DNA from: an uncultured Selenomonadaceae bacterium
GTDB lineage: Bacteria; Bacillota; Negativicutes; Selenomonadales; Selenomonadaceae
Direction: 5' to 3'
DNA length: 24,685 nt
Assembly: GCA_905236145.1 (NCBI GenBank)
Contig: CAJOOE010000030.1
Location: forward strand, 1-24,685
The notes under the pieces were generated by a model, which did not search any database, had not been told where the DNA came from, and saw only the letters and a list, made by a program, of their open reading frames with translations. Made by a program: the position numbers and the translations under genes. Positions 6,607 through 13,756 of the stretch are shown one piece after another (the stretch's first letter is position 1; the number at the start of each line of letters is the position of its first letter).

Positions 6607-7479
6607 ATGCTTCACGCTTTGCAAAATGATTTTTTGAAAATCACGGTTGCCGACAGAGGAGCCGAATTGAAATCAATCACCGAACTTTCGGACGGGACGG
6701 AGTATCTTTTCGACTCAAATCCGAAATGGTGGAAGTATTCTTCGCCGGTGCTTTTCCCGATTGTCGGAAAACTGGTTGACGGAAAATATCGTGCGGAAGG
6801 AAAAGAATTTGAGTTGCCGGGACACGGTTTCGCCCGGACTTCAGACTTTGAGTGTATTCGCGAGGAGAGTGACGAAGTCGTCTTTGCGTTGAATTGGAGC
6901 GAAGAAACTTTGAAAGTTTATCCGTACAAATTCCGGCTGGAGATCGCTTACATTTTGAAAGGCAATTCCGTCGAACTTGTCTGGACGGTCAAAAACGAGG
7001 ACGACAAGACGATGTATTTTTCAATCGGAGCCCATCCGGCTTTGAAATGCCCGATTGTCGAGGGAGAAAAATTTGAGGATTGCTATTTGAAGTTTGACCT
7101 TGCCGAAAATTCCGAGCGGATAATGCTCCTGCCTTCCGGGCCTCTGTCACATGACCGCGTTGCCTGTCTGAACGGCAAGGAACTTGATTTGAATTACGAC
7201 CTTTTCAAAGACGACGCACTTGTATTTGACGATCTGAAATCCGACGAAGTTTCCATTTGTTCACGCAAGAGCAAAAAATCCGTCACCGTCCGGGCGAAAG
7301 GTTTTCCTTTCTGGGGAATTTGGACGAAGGAAGGCGCTCCGTTCCTTTGCATTGAGCCTTGGCACGGTCACGCGGATTTTGCGGACTTCAAAGGCAATAT
7401 TTCAGAGAAAGACGGAATAAGAGAACTTCCCGCCGGCGAATCATTCGATGCCGGTTACAGTTTCGTGATTAACGGATAA
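6607..7479 (+). CDS. Aldose 1-epimerase family protein (LacX-like)
   Basis: Galactose mutarotase-fold protein of 290 residues, the size of LacX-type members. These are thought to interconvert alpha and beta anomers of a hexose or hexose phosphate; the substrate here cannot be told. Visible family features are NDFLKITVADRGAELKSI at the N-terminus, GHGFAR at about 73-78, the catalytic-histidine region SIGAHPALKCP at about 140-150, and the late acidic site LCIEPWHGHADF at about 247-258. There is no signal peptide, so it is cytoplasmic. The start has a strong GAGGAGGAG site. It is a single-gene unit, divergent from the ATPase gene and convergent with topA, with its own terminator directly after the stop. 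Confidence 0.88.
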   Translation: MLHALQNDFLKITVADRGAELKSITELSDGTEYLFDSNPKWWKYSSPVLFPIVGKLVDGKYRAEGKEFELPGHGFARTSDFECIREESDEVVFALNWSEETLKVYPYKFRLEIAYILKGNSVELVWTVKNEDDKTMYFSIGAHPALKCPIVEGEKFEDCYLKFDLAENSERIMLLPSGPLSHDRVACLNGKELDLNYDLFKDDALVFDDLKSDEVSICSRKSKKSVTVRAKGFPFWGIWTKEGAPFLCIEPWHGHADFADFKGNISEKDGIRELPAGESFDAGYSFVING

Positions 7480-7491
7480 AATATATTTCCG

Positions 7492-7524
7492 GGCGACAAG
7501 AAAAAAACTTGCCGCCTTTTTTTT
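7492..7524 (+). terminator. Rho-independent terminator of the epimerase gene
   Basis: GGCGACAAG (7492-7500) pairs with CTTGCCGCC (7508-7516) with one A-C mismatch, a loop of seven A, and a tail of eight T (7517-7524). It begins 12 bases after the stop. Its right arm is also an arm of the opposing topA terminator. Confidence 0.75.
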
Positions 7525-7539
7525 GCAGAGAGGCGGCAA
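7501..7539 (-). terminator. Rho-independent terminator of the dprA-topA unit
   Basis: On the minus strand TTGCCGCCT (7531-7539) pairs perfectly with AGGCGGCAA (7509-7517) around a 13-base loop, followed by G and seven T (7501-7507). The T tail is the loop of the plus-strand terminator, so the two terminators interlock. Confidence 0.75.
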
Positions 7540-7589
7540 ATCATGAAGATTACCGAGTGCAGCGGTTCGGCACGGACTGACCGGGAAAA

Positions 7590-9296
7590 TTATTTCGCCG
7601 CCTTTTTCAATTCACGTTTTTCACGCCGTTCCTCGCGGCGTTTTTTTGATATTTCGTAACGCTTTTTTGCGTCCTCCAAAATTTTATTCATCGGGTGATT
7701 TTCGCGTGTCATGCAATTTTCGTTGCTGCAGTAGAAAAGCGGGGCCCTGTCTTTGAATCTGTGCAAAAGCATGGTACTTCCGCAAATTTTGCAGGGAATG
7801 TTTTGCGGTTCGTCCCAAGTGTTGAAGTCGCAGGTCGGGAAATTTTCGCAGCCGTACAAAATATTGTTTCCCTTTATTCTCCTTTGCGTCAATCTGCCGC
7901 CGCATTTCGGGCATTTTTGCTCCAGATATTCGACGTAAGGTTTTGTATTTTTGCAGTGAGGATAGCCGGAGCAGGCAAGGAACACGCCGTAACGCCCGCG
8001 TCTTATTACCATTTTATTCCCGCATTTTTCGCAAACTTCATCGGTTTCTATTGCGGGAACTTCTTTAGGTACCGCATCATCACCCAAATTTTTCATTACT
8101 TCCGCGAAAACTTTTTCAAACTTGTCGCAATAATTTTCTGTAAGCTCTTGTTTCGTCACCGTGCCGGCAACAATTTCTTTTTCCAACGCAGAAATATTTT
8201 TGTAAGTTTCGACACCGAGAACGTCGTCAAAATCTTTGTCCAGTGCGTTCAATATCCTTTCGCCGAGTTCCGTCACGGTGAAAATTGAATCTTTCGCGGA
8301 AACATAACCTCTTTTTATCAAGCCGGCAATTCCTGCGGAATAATGAGCCGCCCAATCAATTCCGAGTTCGTCGAGGGCGTTCAGCAAAGCCGCCTCATCA
8401 CAGCCGCCGACCGGATCAAATGTCACGGAAAAATGTTTGTCGGAAACGGTTTTGTAAATCAAATCGTAAAGTTTGAATTGATTGGAAAGCAAAATTTCCT
8501 TTACGTCCTCCGGCTTTCGTAAATCGTCGGAAAGTTCGATATTTCCGGCTCCGGGAAATTTTATCAAGCCGCCGATCTCTTTTTTGTCGAAGGAAAATCC
8601 TTCATAAAGTTGCGTCAAAATTTGCCGTGTACGCGATGCGGAAAATTTCAATTCCTTCAACGCCAATTTTTGTACGTCCGCCAAATTCGGACGTTCGCCG
8701 GAAATTGTCACGGACTTTTTCAGACCGCCGGCAGATTGTTTTATCAATTTCAAAAGAATTGCCCGGAATCTTCCGACTTTGACTCCGCGATAAATTTTAC
8801 ATTCCAAATATTCGCCGATCCTGTGGCTTGCAAGTTTGTCGATAATCTGCCCGGCTTGAAAAGAGTCGGCAAGTTTTTCGTCAATCGGTCTTGCATTTTC
8901 AATTCCGGCTTTTACCGCCGCTTTCGTCAAATCGTTCAAAACAATTCTGCTCCGGGACTTGGGATTTACACCGAAAATTTCGCAATACTGTCTTGCGATA
9001 AATTCACCGGCGGCATCGGGATCCGTCGCCAAAAAAACCCGCCGTGCGTTTAAAGTTTCGGTCTTGAGTTCTTTCAAAAGACTTCCCTTGCCGCGAATCG
9101 TTATATAGTCCGGCGTGTAATTGTTTTCCGTGTCAATTCCGATCCTGCTTTTCGGCAAGTCTTTCAAAAATCCGTCCGTCGAAATTACCGAGTAAGAACT
9201 TCCGACAATTTTCTTCAAAGTTTTTGCTTTACCCGAAGTTTCGGTCAAAATGAGCGACTTCGGCACTTTTTCTTTCTTCACGACTTCACACTTCAC
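7590..9296 (-). CDS. Degenerate type IA topoisomerase (TopA homologue without catalytic tyrosine)
   Basis: This 568-residue protein is clearly related to bacterial topoisomerase I but much shorter than the usual 690-860. The Toprim domain keeps its acidic residues: E19 in LILTETSGKAKT and D92/D94/E98 in TDPDAAGE (usually DPDREGE). KVGRFRAILLKLI at 173-185 aligns with the normal S-GRVQS-ALRLI. The active-site box, normally GLITYMRTDS, reads GLIKFPGAGN at 243-252, so Phe247 replaces the DNA-linking tyrosine and the following Arg is lost. The conserved AHEAIRP box and much of the arch between it and EAALLNALDELGI (301-313) are missing. Three C-terminal zinc ribbons are intact (Cys 422/425/442/448, 462/465/483/489, 502/505/523/528), then a Lys/Arg-rich tail. 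It probably binds DNA without cutting it. It lies 19 bases after dprA, the usual topA place. The start is uncertain: GTG at 9296 or 9281. Confidence 0.85.
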   Translation of the reverse strand: MKCEVVKKEKVPKSLILTETSGKAKTLKKIVGSSYSVISTDGFLKDLPKSRIGIDTENNYTPDYITIRGKGSLLKELKTETLNARRVFLATDPDAAGEFIARQYCEIFGVNPKSRSRIVLNDLTKAAVKAGIENARPIDEKLADSFQAGQIIDKLASHRIGEYLECKIYRGVKVGRFRAILLKLIKQSAGGLKKSVTISGERPNLADVQKLALKELKFSASRTRQILTQLYEGFSFDKKEIGGLIKFPGAGNIELSDDLRKPEDVKEILLSNQFKLYDLIYKTVSDKHFSVTFDPVGGCDEAALLNALDELGIDWAAHYSAGIAGLIKRGYVSAKDSIFTVTELGERILNALDKDFDDVLGVETYKNISALEKEIVAGTVTKQELTENYCDKFEKVFAEVMKNLGDDAVPKEVPAIETDEVCEKCGNKMVIRRGRYGVFLACSGYPHCKNTKPYVEYLEQKCPKCGGRLTQRRIKGNNILYGCENFPTCDFNTWDEPQNIPCKICGSTMLLHRFKDRAPLFYCSNENCMTRENHPMNKILEDAKKRYEISKKRREERREKRELKKAAK

Positions 9297-9315
9297 CCTT
9301 CTTTATTTGGTAACC

Positions 9316-10482
9316 CTAAATTCTTTTATACTTTTCGTTTTCCTTTACTATATAATTTCTCAACTCAAGTTGCAACAGCAGACGCGGAAGTTCGCCGGGT
9401 TCGACGCTTTCCGTCTTTATCAAAATTTCTTCGCTCGTTATGAAATCGTCCGGCGGTATTGCGTCGAAAACTTCAGCCGCTTTTCCTTCCGGTTTTTCTT
9501 TCGGCGGTAATTCCGGCGAAGATTTTAATTCGACTTGCACCGGCAATTTCTTTTCCGGGCGGGAAATTTTTTCCGGCGGTGTCGGTGTCGATACGCTCCG
9601 GAAATTTTTTTGCGGAATTTCAATCGAATAAAATTCCAAAACATCGCGGGCATCGGTAACCGCTTTTGCTCCGTCATAAAGCAATTTGTTGCACCCTTTG
9701 CTCATTTCGGAAAAGATACTTCCCGGAATCGCGAAAACGTCCCGCCCGTAATCCGCCGCATAATTTGTCGTTATAAGTGCCCCGCTTTTTATTCCCGCCT
9801 CGACGACGATAACACCCGCACAAAGTCCGGCAATAATTCTGTTTCTCGGCGGAAAGGTTATCGCACTCGGCTGCATATTCGGCTCAAATTCGCTTATGAC
9901 AACGCCGTTTTCCGCAATTTCGTCAAGCAATTTTTCTTTCGCCGGATTATTTTTCCAATTCAATCCGTTACCCAAAACGGCGACCGTCCTGCCGGTTTTC
10001 AACGCTCCCCTGTGGGCACAGGTATCTATGCCGTAAGCCGCTCCGGAAACAACGGTCAATCCCGCCGCAGCCAAATCTTCCGCAAACATAAACGCCGCCC
10101 GCTCACCGTAATTTGTACTTTTCCGCGAACCGACCATTGCAATTCTGTTGACTTCCGGCAGAAGTTTTCCGCGATAATAAAAAACCGGCGGCGGGTACTG
10201 AATTTCTTTTAAAATCGGCGGATAATCTTCATCGGCGACGGTACACAGATTCATTTTGCCGTCCGTACAGTCCCGGGCAAGTTTTTCGGGAAAATCCGGA
10301 TTTTGTCTGCGAAAATTCAGCAGAGAATTTAAAGCCGATGCGGGAAGTCCGATCTTCTCCAACTCATAATCCGAAAGTTTCCAGGCGGTTTCCGCACTTC
10401 CGAAAAATTCGATCATCTTTGTTACTCGCCGATAACCTATCCCGTTCGCTCCGCTCAACGCCGCCAAGTAATATTTTTCCAT
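9316..10482 (-). CDS. dprA: DNA-processing protein DprA
   Basis: DprA binds incoming single-stranded DNA and loads RecA during natural transformation. The 388-residue protein has an N-terminal helical (SAM/HhH-like) region, then the Rossmann-type DprA core: RIAMVGSRKSTNYGERAA at about 134-151, VVSGAAYGIDTCAHRGAL at about 162-179, a PPRNRIIAGL segment, and SGALITTNYAADYGRDVFAIPG at about 245-266. A Pro/Lys/Glu-rich linker leads to a C-terminal winged helix (about 345-388, FITSEEILIKT). ATG at 10482 is preferred because of GGGAGAGG just upstream; the frame is open to 10545 but lacks a signal there. The stop is TAG, the only intact gene in the window to use it. It heads a two-gene unit with the topoisomerase homologue. 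Confidence 0.95.
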   Translation of the reverse strand: MEKYYLAALSGANGIGYRRVTKMIEFFGSAETAWKLSDYELEKIGLPASALNSLLNFRRQNPDFPEKLARDCTDGKMNLCTVADEDYPPILKEIQYPPPVFYYRGKLLPEVNRIAMVGSRKSTNYGERAAFMFAEDLAAAGLTVVSGAAYGIDTCAHRGALKTGRTVAVLGNGLNWKNNPAKEKLLDEIAENGVVISEFEPNMQPSAITFPPRNRIIAGLCAGVIVVEAGIKSGALITTNYAADYGRDVFAIPGSIFSEMSKGCNKLLYDGAKAVTDARDVLEFYSIEIPQKNFRSVSTPTPPEKISRPEKKLPVQVELKSSPELPPKEKPEGKAAEVFDAIPPDDFITSEEILIKTESVEPGELPRLLLQLELRNYIVKENEKYKRI

Positions 10483-10517
10483 TTCCCGCCCCTCTCCCGA
10501 TATTTTATATTTCAGTA

Positions 10518-10545
10518 ATTTTAACCGGTCAAAAAATTTTGTCAA
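10518..10545 (-). promoter_or_regulatory. Sigma-70/sigma-A promoter of dprA
   Basis: On the minus strand a perfect TTGACA (10540-10545), 16-base spacer and TAAAAT (10518-10523). Transcription would start near 10511, about 29 bases before the dprA ATG. Confidence 0.7.
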
Positions 10546-10553
10546 GCCGGTTA
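10522..10553. promoter_or_regulatory. Inverted repeat enclosing the dprA -35 box (possible operator)
   Basis: TAACCGG (10522-10528) and CCGGTTA (10547-10553) are perfect inverted copies 18 bases apart. They flank the -35 box and touch the -10 box of dprA, as a repressor site would. On the plus strand the second arm is followed by TTTTTT, so it could also act as a weak terminator, though no plus-strand gene in the window lies just upstream. Confidence 0.4.
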
Positions 10554-10590
10554 TTTTTTGTTGTCACTTTCACGCCGGATAAATATTGAT

Positions 10591-10610
10591 TATTTTCTTG
10601 CAGGGGAATT
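10591..10610 (+). repeat. Leader element, short copy before glmU
   Basis: TATTTTCTTGCAGGGGAATT matches the T-run/GCAGGGAATT half of the element before pheA and ilvD; the TCGGCAGAAAA half is not preserved (GAAAGAAAAG follows). A possible promoter, TTCACG with 16-base spacing to TATTTT (10570-10597), would place the transcription start at the element. The remaining 60 bases up to glmU are purine-rich and contain no other signal I recognise. Confidence 0.4.
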
Positions 10611-10674
10611 GAAAGAAAAGTGGAAAGGTTAATCGGGAAGATGACGCTCTCAGGCGGAAAGGAGAAAAAATTTT

Positions 10675-12027
10675 ATGGAAACGATCATATTGGCGGCGGG
10701 CAAAGGTACGAGAATGAAAAGCAAGTTGCCCAAAGTTTTGCACAAAGTTTGCGGAAAACCGATGCTGCAACATGTAATCGATGCGGCAAAGGCGGCGGGA
10801 TCTTCGCGGGAAGTCGTTGTTATCGGCTCCGGGTCGGAGAAGGTGAAGGAACAAATTTCCGGCGTGGAATTTGTCTTGCAAGCCGAACAACTCGGCACCG
10901 GTCACGCTGTTTTGTCGGCGAAAGAAAATTTCAAAAATTCTTCCGGGACGCTCATTGTTCTCTGCGGAGATACTCCGCTGGTCACCGGCGAAATGATAAA
11001 AAGTTTTGTAACGGCACACGAACAGTCGAAATTTCCGGCAACCGTGCTGACCGCCGAAATGCCCGACGCGACAGGTTACGGCAGAATTATTCGCGAGAAT
11101 GACGGCTCTTTCAAAAAAATTGTCGAACATAAAGACGCGACGGAAGAAGAAAGAGAAATTCGCGAAGTCAATACCGGGATTTATTGCTTTGACGTTCAAA
11201 AACTTTTCGACGCTCTGCCGGAAGTGAAAAACGAAAATGCACAGGGCGAATATTACTTGCCGGACGTTTTGACGATTCTCAAAAAACACGGAGAAAAAAT
11301 CGGAGCGGTTAAGGCAGACGATTTCAAATTGACGCTCGGAATAAATTCCCGTGTACAGCTTGCCGCCGCAGAGGCAGTTTTGCGGCAGAAGAAAAATTTT
11401 GAACTTATGGAAAACGGCGTTACGATTACAGATCCCGGCAGTACTTTCATAGATGCCGAAGTTGAGATCGGGCAAGACACCATAATTTATCCCGGCACTT
11501 ACATTGAGGGAAAAACAAAAATCGGCGAGGACTGCGAATTGGGACCGAATACCCGTCTGACCGATATGACCGTCGGGAACAATGTAAAAATTCATTTCAG
11601 TTATTGCCACGAATCGGAAATTTGCGACGGCGTTGTCATGGGGCCTTACGTCCACATAAGACCGGGCAGCAAAATTTCCGCAAAAGTCAAGATCGGCAAT
11701 TTCGTCGAAGTCAAAAATTCAAATATCGGCGAAGGCTCAAAACTTCCCCACCTTCAATATATCGGCGATTGCGATATGGGCAGCGGCGTGAATATGGGTT
11801 GCGGGACGATTACGGTAAATTACGACGGCAAGACGAAATTCCGCACAAAAATCGGCAACGATGTCTTTGTCGGTTGCAATTCAAATCTTGTCGCTCCGGT
11901 TACGGTTGAGGACGGAGTTTATATTGCGGCGGGTTCGACGATTACCGAAAACGTCCCGAAAAATAATCTTGCCATAGCCCGTGCCCGTCAGGTAAACAAA
12001 TCCGGGTGGAAAGACAAAAGAGATTGA
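10675..12027 (+). CDS. glmU: Bifunctional UDP-GlcNAc pyrophosphorylase / glucosamine-1-phosphate acetyltransferase
   Basis: Makes UDP-N-acetylglucosamine, the cytoplasmic precursor of peptidoglycan, by acetylating glucosamine-1-phosphate and then transferring UMP. At 450 residues it is full length. The N-terminal uridyltransferase shows LAAGKGTRM at about 6-14, LGTGHAV at about 71-77, GDTPL at about 99-103 and EVNTGIYCF at about 163-171. The C-terminal left-handed beta helix begins near 250 and carries GPYVHIRPG, GNFVEVKNS, GSKLPHLQYIGD and CGTITVNYDG, the acetyl-CoA and acceptor site region. AAAGGAG lies upstream of the ATG. The usual partner prs is not next door; instead a TRAP binding lipoprotein starts four bases after the stop. 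It opens the long plus-strand array. Confidence 0.96.
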   Translation: METIILAAGKGTRMKSKLPKVLHKVCGKPMLQHVIDAAKAAGSSREVVVIGSGSEKVKEQISGVEFVLQAEQLGTGHAVLSAKENFKNSSGTLIVLCGDTPLVTGEMIKSFVTAHEQSKFPATVLTAEMPDATGYGRIIRENDGSFKKIVEHKDATEEEREIREVNTGIYCFDVQKLFDALPEVKNENAQGEYYLPDVLTILKKHGEKIGAVKADDFKLTLGINSRVQLAAAEAVLRQKKNFELMENGVTITDPGSTFIDAEVEIGQDTIIYPGTYIEGKTKIGEDCELGPNTRLTDMTVGNNVKIHFSYCHESEICDGVVMGPYVHIRPGSKISAKVKIGNFVEVKNSNIGEGSKLPHLQYIGDCDMGSGVNMGCGTITVNYDGKTKFRTKIGNDVFVGCNSNLVAPVTVEDGVYIAAGSTITENVPKNNLAIARARQVNKSGWKDKRD

Positions 12028-12031
12028 AACG

Positions 12032-13051
12032 ATGAAAAAATTTTTGCTCATTTTTCTTTTGCTGACTGTTTCGGCAATATCCGGTTGCAGCGAGTCGAAT
12101 ATAATTCCGAAAAATTCAAATTCCGGCGATCCGCAAAAAATTCGTCTGGTCATTACGACTTCCGGAGCAGATGAAGGAATTGACACCTTGACCGCCTTAA
12201 AAATAGCCGAACTTGTCGAAAAAGATTCCGGCGGCAAAATAAAAATCGAAGTCTATCCCAATGACAAACTTGCCGGAGGAAATACTACAAAAGATGTTGA
12301 GGAACTTGCAAACGGTTCCGTCGATTTTGCGATTTTCCCTTCCGGAACTTATTCGGCGATAGATCCCGGAATGGCTGTTGCCACAATTCCCTGGATTTTT
12401 TCCACCTACCGCGACGCAAGAAAAGTAATTGACGAAACGGGCGGGAAGTATTACGAAAAAATTTTGGCGAAAAAGGGAATCGTTTATCTCGGATCGTTTC
12501 ACAACGGTTTCAGGCAAATTGCAAACAATGTTCGACCGATAAGAATGCCGGAAGATTTCACCGATCTGAAAATTCGCATTTTGGGTAACCGGGACACTTT
12601 GCATTTTTTCCGAATGTTTAACGCCGTCCCGGTTCCCATGAGTACCGGCGAACTTATCGACGCGATGAACAAAGGCAGCATTGACGGACACGACATAGGA
12701 TTGTTTCAGGCGTACAGCAGGAATTTGAACAACTTCGAAAAATATTTGACGATTTGGAATTACTCCTATGAAAATTACATAATCGCGGCGACCGGGAAAA
12801 CTTTTTATCAACTCGACGGGGACACGCAAAAGTTGATAAGAGAAAAGGTTATTCAGGCTTGCGAAATGAGCAGAAACACGATTGAAAGAAGCGAACGCGA
12901 AATAAAGATGAAAACGGCGGCAAGCGGCGTGGAAATTATCGAATTGACGCCGGAAGAACTTCAACCTTTCAAAGACCGGGCAAGACCTTTAATCGAAAAG
13001 TTGAAAGAGGATTACGGCGAAGATGCTTGCCGGGCTTTCAACATAAAATAA
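12032..13051 (+). CDS. TRAP transporter solute-binding lipoprotein (DctP family)
   Basis: Extracytoplasmic substrate receptor of a tripartite ATP-independent periplasmic transporter. The signal peptide ends in a lipobox (AISGC, Cys19), so it is membrane-anchored as a lipoprotein. The mature part has the DctP pattern: KIAELVEKDSGGKIKIEVYP, LANGSVDFAIFPSG, the hinge region FHNGFRQIANNVRPI at about 157-171, LKIRILGN with the conserved arginine that usually binds the carboxylate of the ligand, and VPVPMSTGELIDAMNKGSIDG. The ligand is probably an organic acid but cannot be named. It starts four bases after glmU and 29 bases before hisG. No DctQ or DctM membrane subunits are present, so its transporter must be encoded elsewhere, or it serves another role. 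The ribosome binding site is weak, suggesting coupling to glmU. Confidence 0.92.
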   Translation: MKKFLLIFLLLTVSAISGCSESNIIPKNSNSGDPQKIRLVITTSGADEGIDTLTALKIAELVEKDSGGKIKIEVYPNDKLAGGNTTKDVEELANGSVDFAIFPSGTYSAIDPGMAVATIPWIFSTYRDARKVIDETGGKYYEKILAKKGIVYLGSFHNGFRQIANNVRPIRMPEDFTDLKIRILGNRDTLHFFRMFNAVPVPMSTGELIDAMNKGSIDGHDIGLFQAYSRNLNNFEKYLTIWNYSYENYIIAATGKTFYQLDGDTQKLIREKVIQACEMSRNTIERSEREIKMKTAASGVEIIELTPEELQPFKDRARPLIEKLKEDYGEDACRAFNIK

Positions 13052-13080
13052 AAAAATTTTTTTTCGGAGGATTGCAATAA

Positions 13081-13722
13081 ATGACCGATGAACAATATTT
13101 GACTATAGCTTTGCCGAAGGGAAAACTTTTCGGACTTTCCGCAGACTTGCTGAAGAAAATCGGCATAACGGCTGAAGGCTTGAGCGAAAAATCCCGCAAG
13201 CTGGTCATAACCAACGAGGACTTGAAAATCAAATTTATAATAACAAAGACCGCAGACGTTCCCACTTACGTCGAATACGGAGCGGCGGATATAGGAATAA
13301 TAGGGAAAGACGTTATCGAAGAATCCGGCAAAGATATTTACGAACTTTTGGACATGGGTTTCGGAAAATGCCGGCTGATGATGGCTGTCCCCAAAGACAA
13401 AAAACGGGCTTGCCTTGCGGACTATTCACACACTCGCGTCGCGACAAAATTTCCTCACACTGCGGAAAAATTTTTTGTATCTCGCGGTATGCAAATGGAA
13501 TATATAAAGTTGAACGGCTCCATTGAACTCGGGCCGATAGTCGGACTTTCCGAAAGCATTGTCGATATCGTGGAAACGGGGACGACTTTGCGGGAAAACA
13601 ATTTGGAAGAAATTGTGACGATCTCGGAGGCGACGGCAAGGCTTATAGCAAACCGGGTAAGTTACAAGTTGAAATTTGAACGGATAAACAAATTGGTTGA
13701 AGATTTGAAAAAAGAATTGTAA
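13081..13722 (+). CDS. hisG: ATP phosphoribosyltransferase, short form
   Basis: Catalyses the first step of histidine synthesis, joining ATP and PRPP. At 213 residues it is the short (HisG-S) form, lacking the C-terminal regulatory domain; this form normally works as a hetero-octamer with HisZ. Seen in the sequence are the N-terminal LTIALPKGKLF, the core YGAADIGIIGKDVIEE at about 66-81, and the PRPP-loop DIVETGTTLRENNL at about 161-174. The ATG has GGAGG upstream. No hisZ or other his gene is in the window, although HisG-S needs HisZ for activity in characterised cases. The gene sits between the TRAP lipoprotein and smc, apparently scattered from the rest of the pathway. Confidence 0.95.
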   Translation: MTDEQYLTIALPKGKLFGLSADLLKKIGITAEGLSEKSRKLVITNEDLKIKFIITKTADVPTYVEYGAADIGIIGKDVIEESGKDIYELLDMGFGKCRLMMAVPKDKKRACLADYSHTRVATKFPHTAEKFFVSRGMQMEYIKLNGSIELGPIVGLSESIVDIVETGTTLRENNLEEIVTISEATARLIANRVSYKLKFERINKLVEDLKKEL

Positions 13723-13756
13723 TCCGGTCGGCTGAACATCTTTTGGAGTGAAAATT

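Noticed and set aside
10570..11655. 361-codon open frame on the minus strand opposite glmU
   Set aside because: It is antisense to a gene with clear GlmU motifs, its product is rich in Phe, Arg and Asn with no recognisable domain, and it lacks a ribosome binding site. It is a shadow of codon bias.
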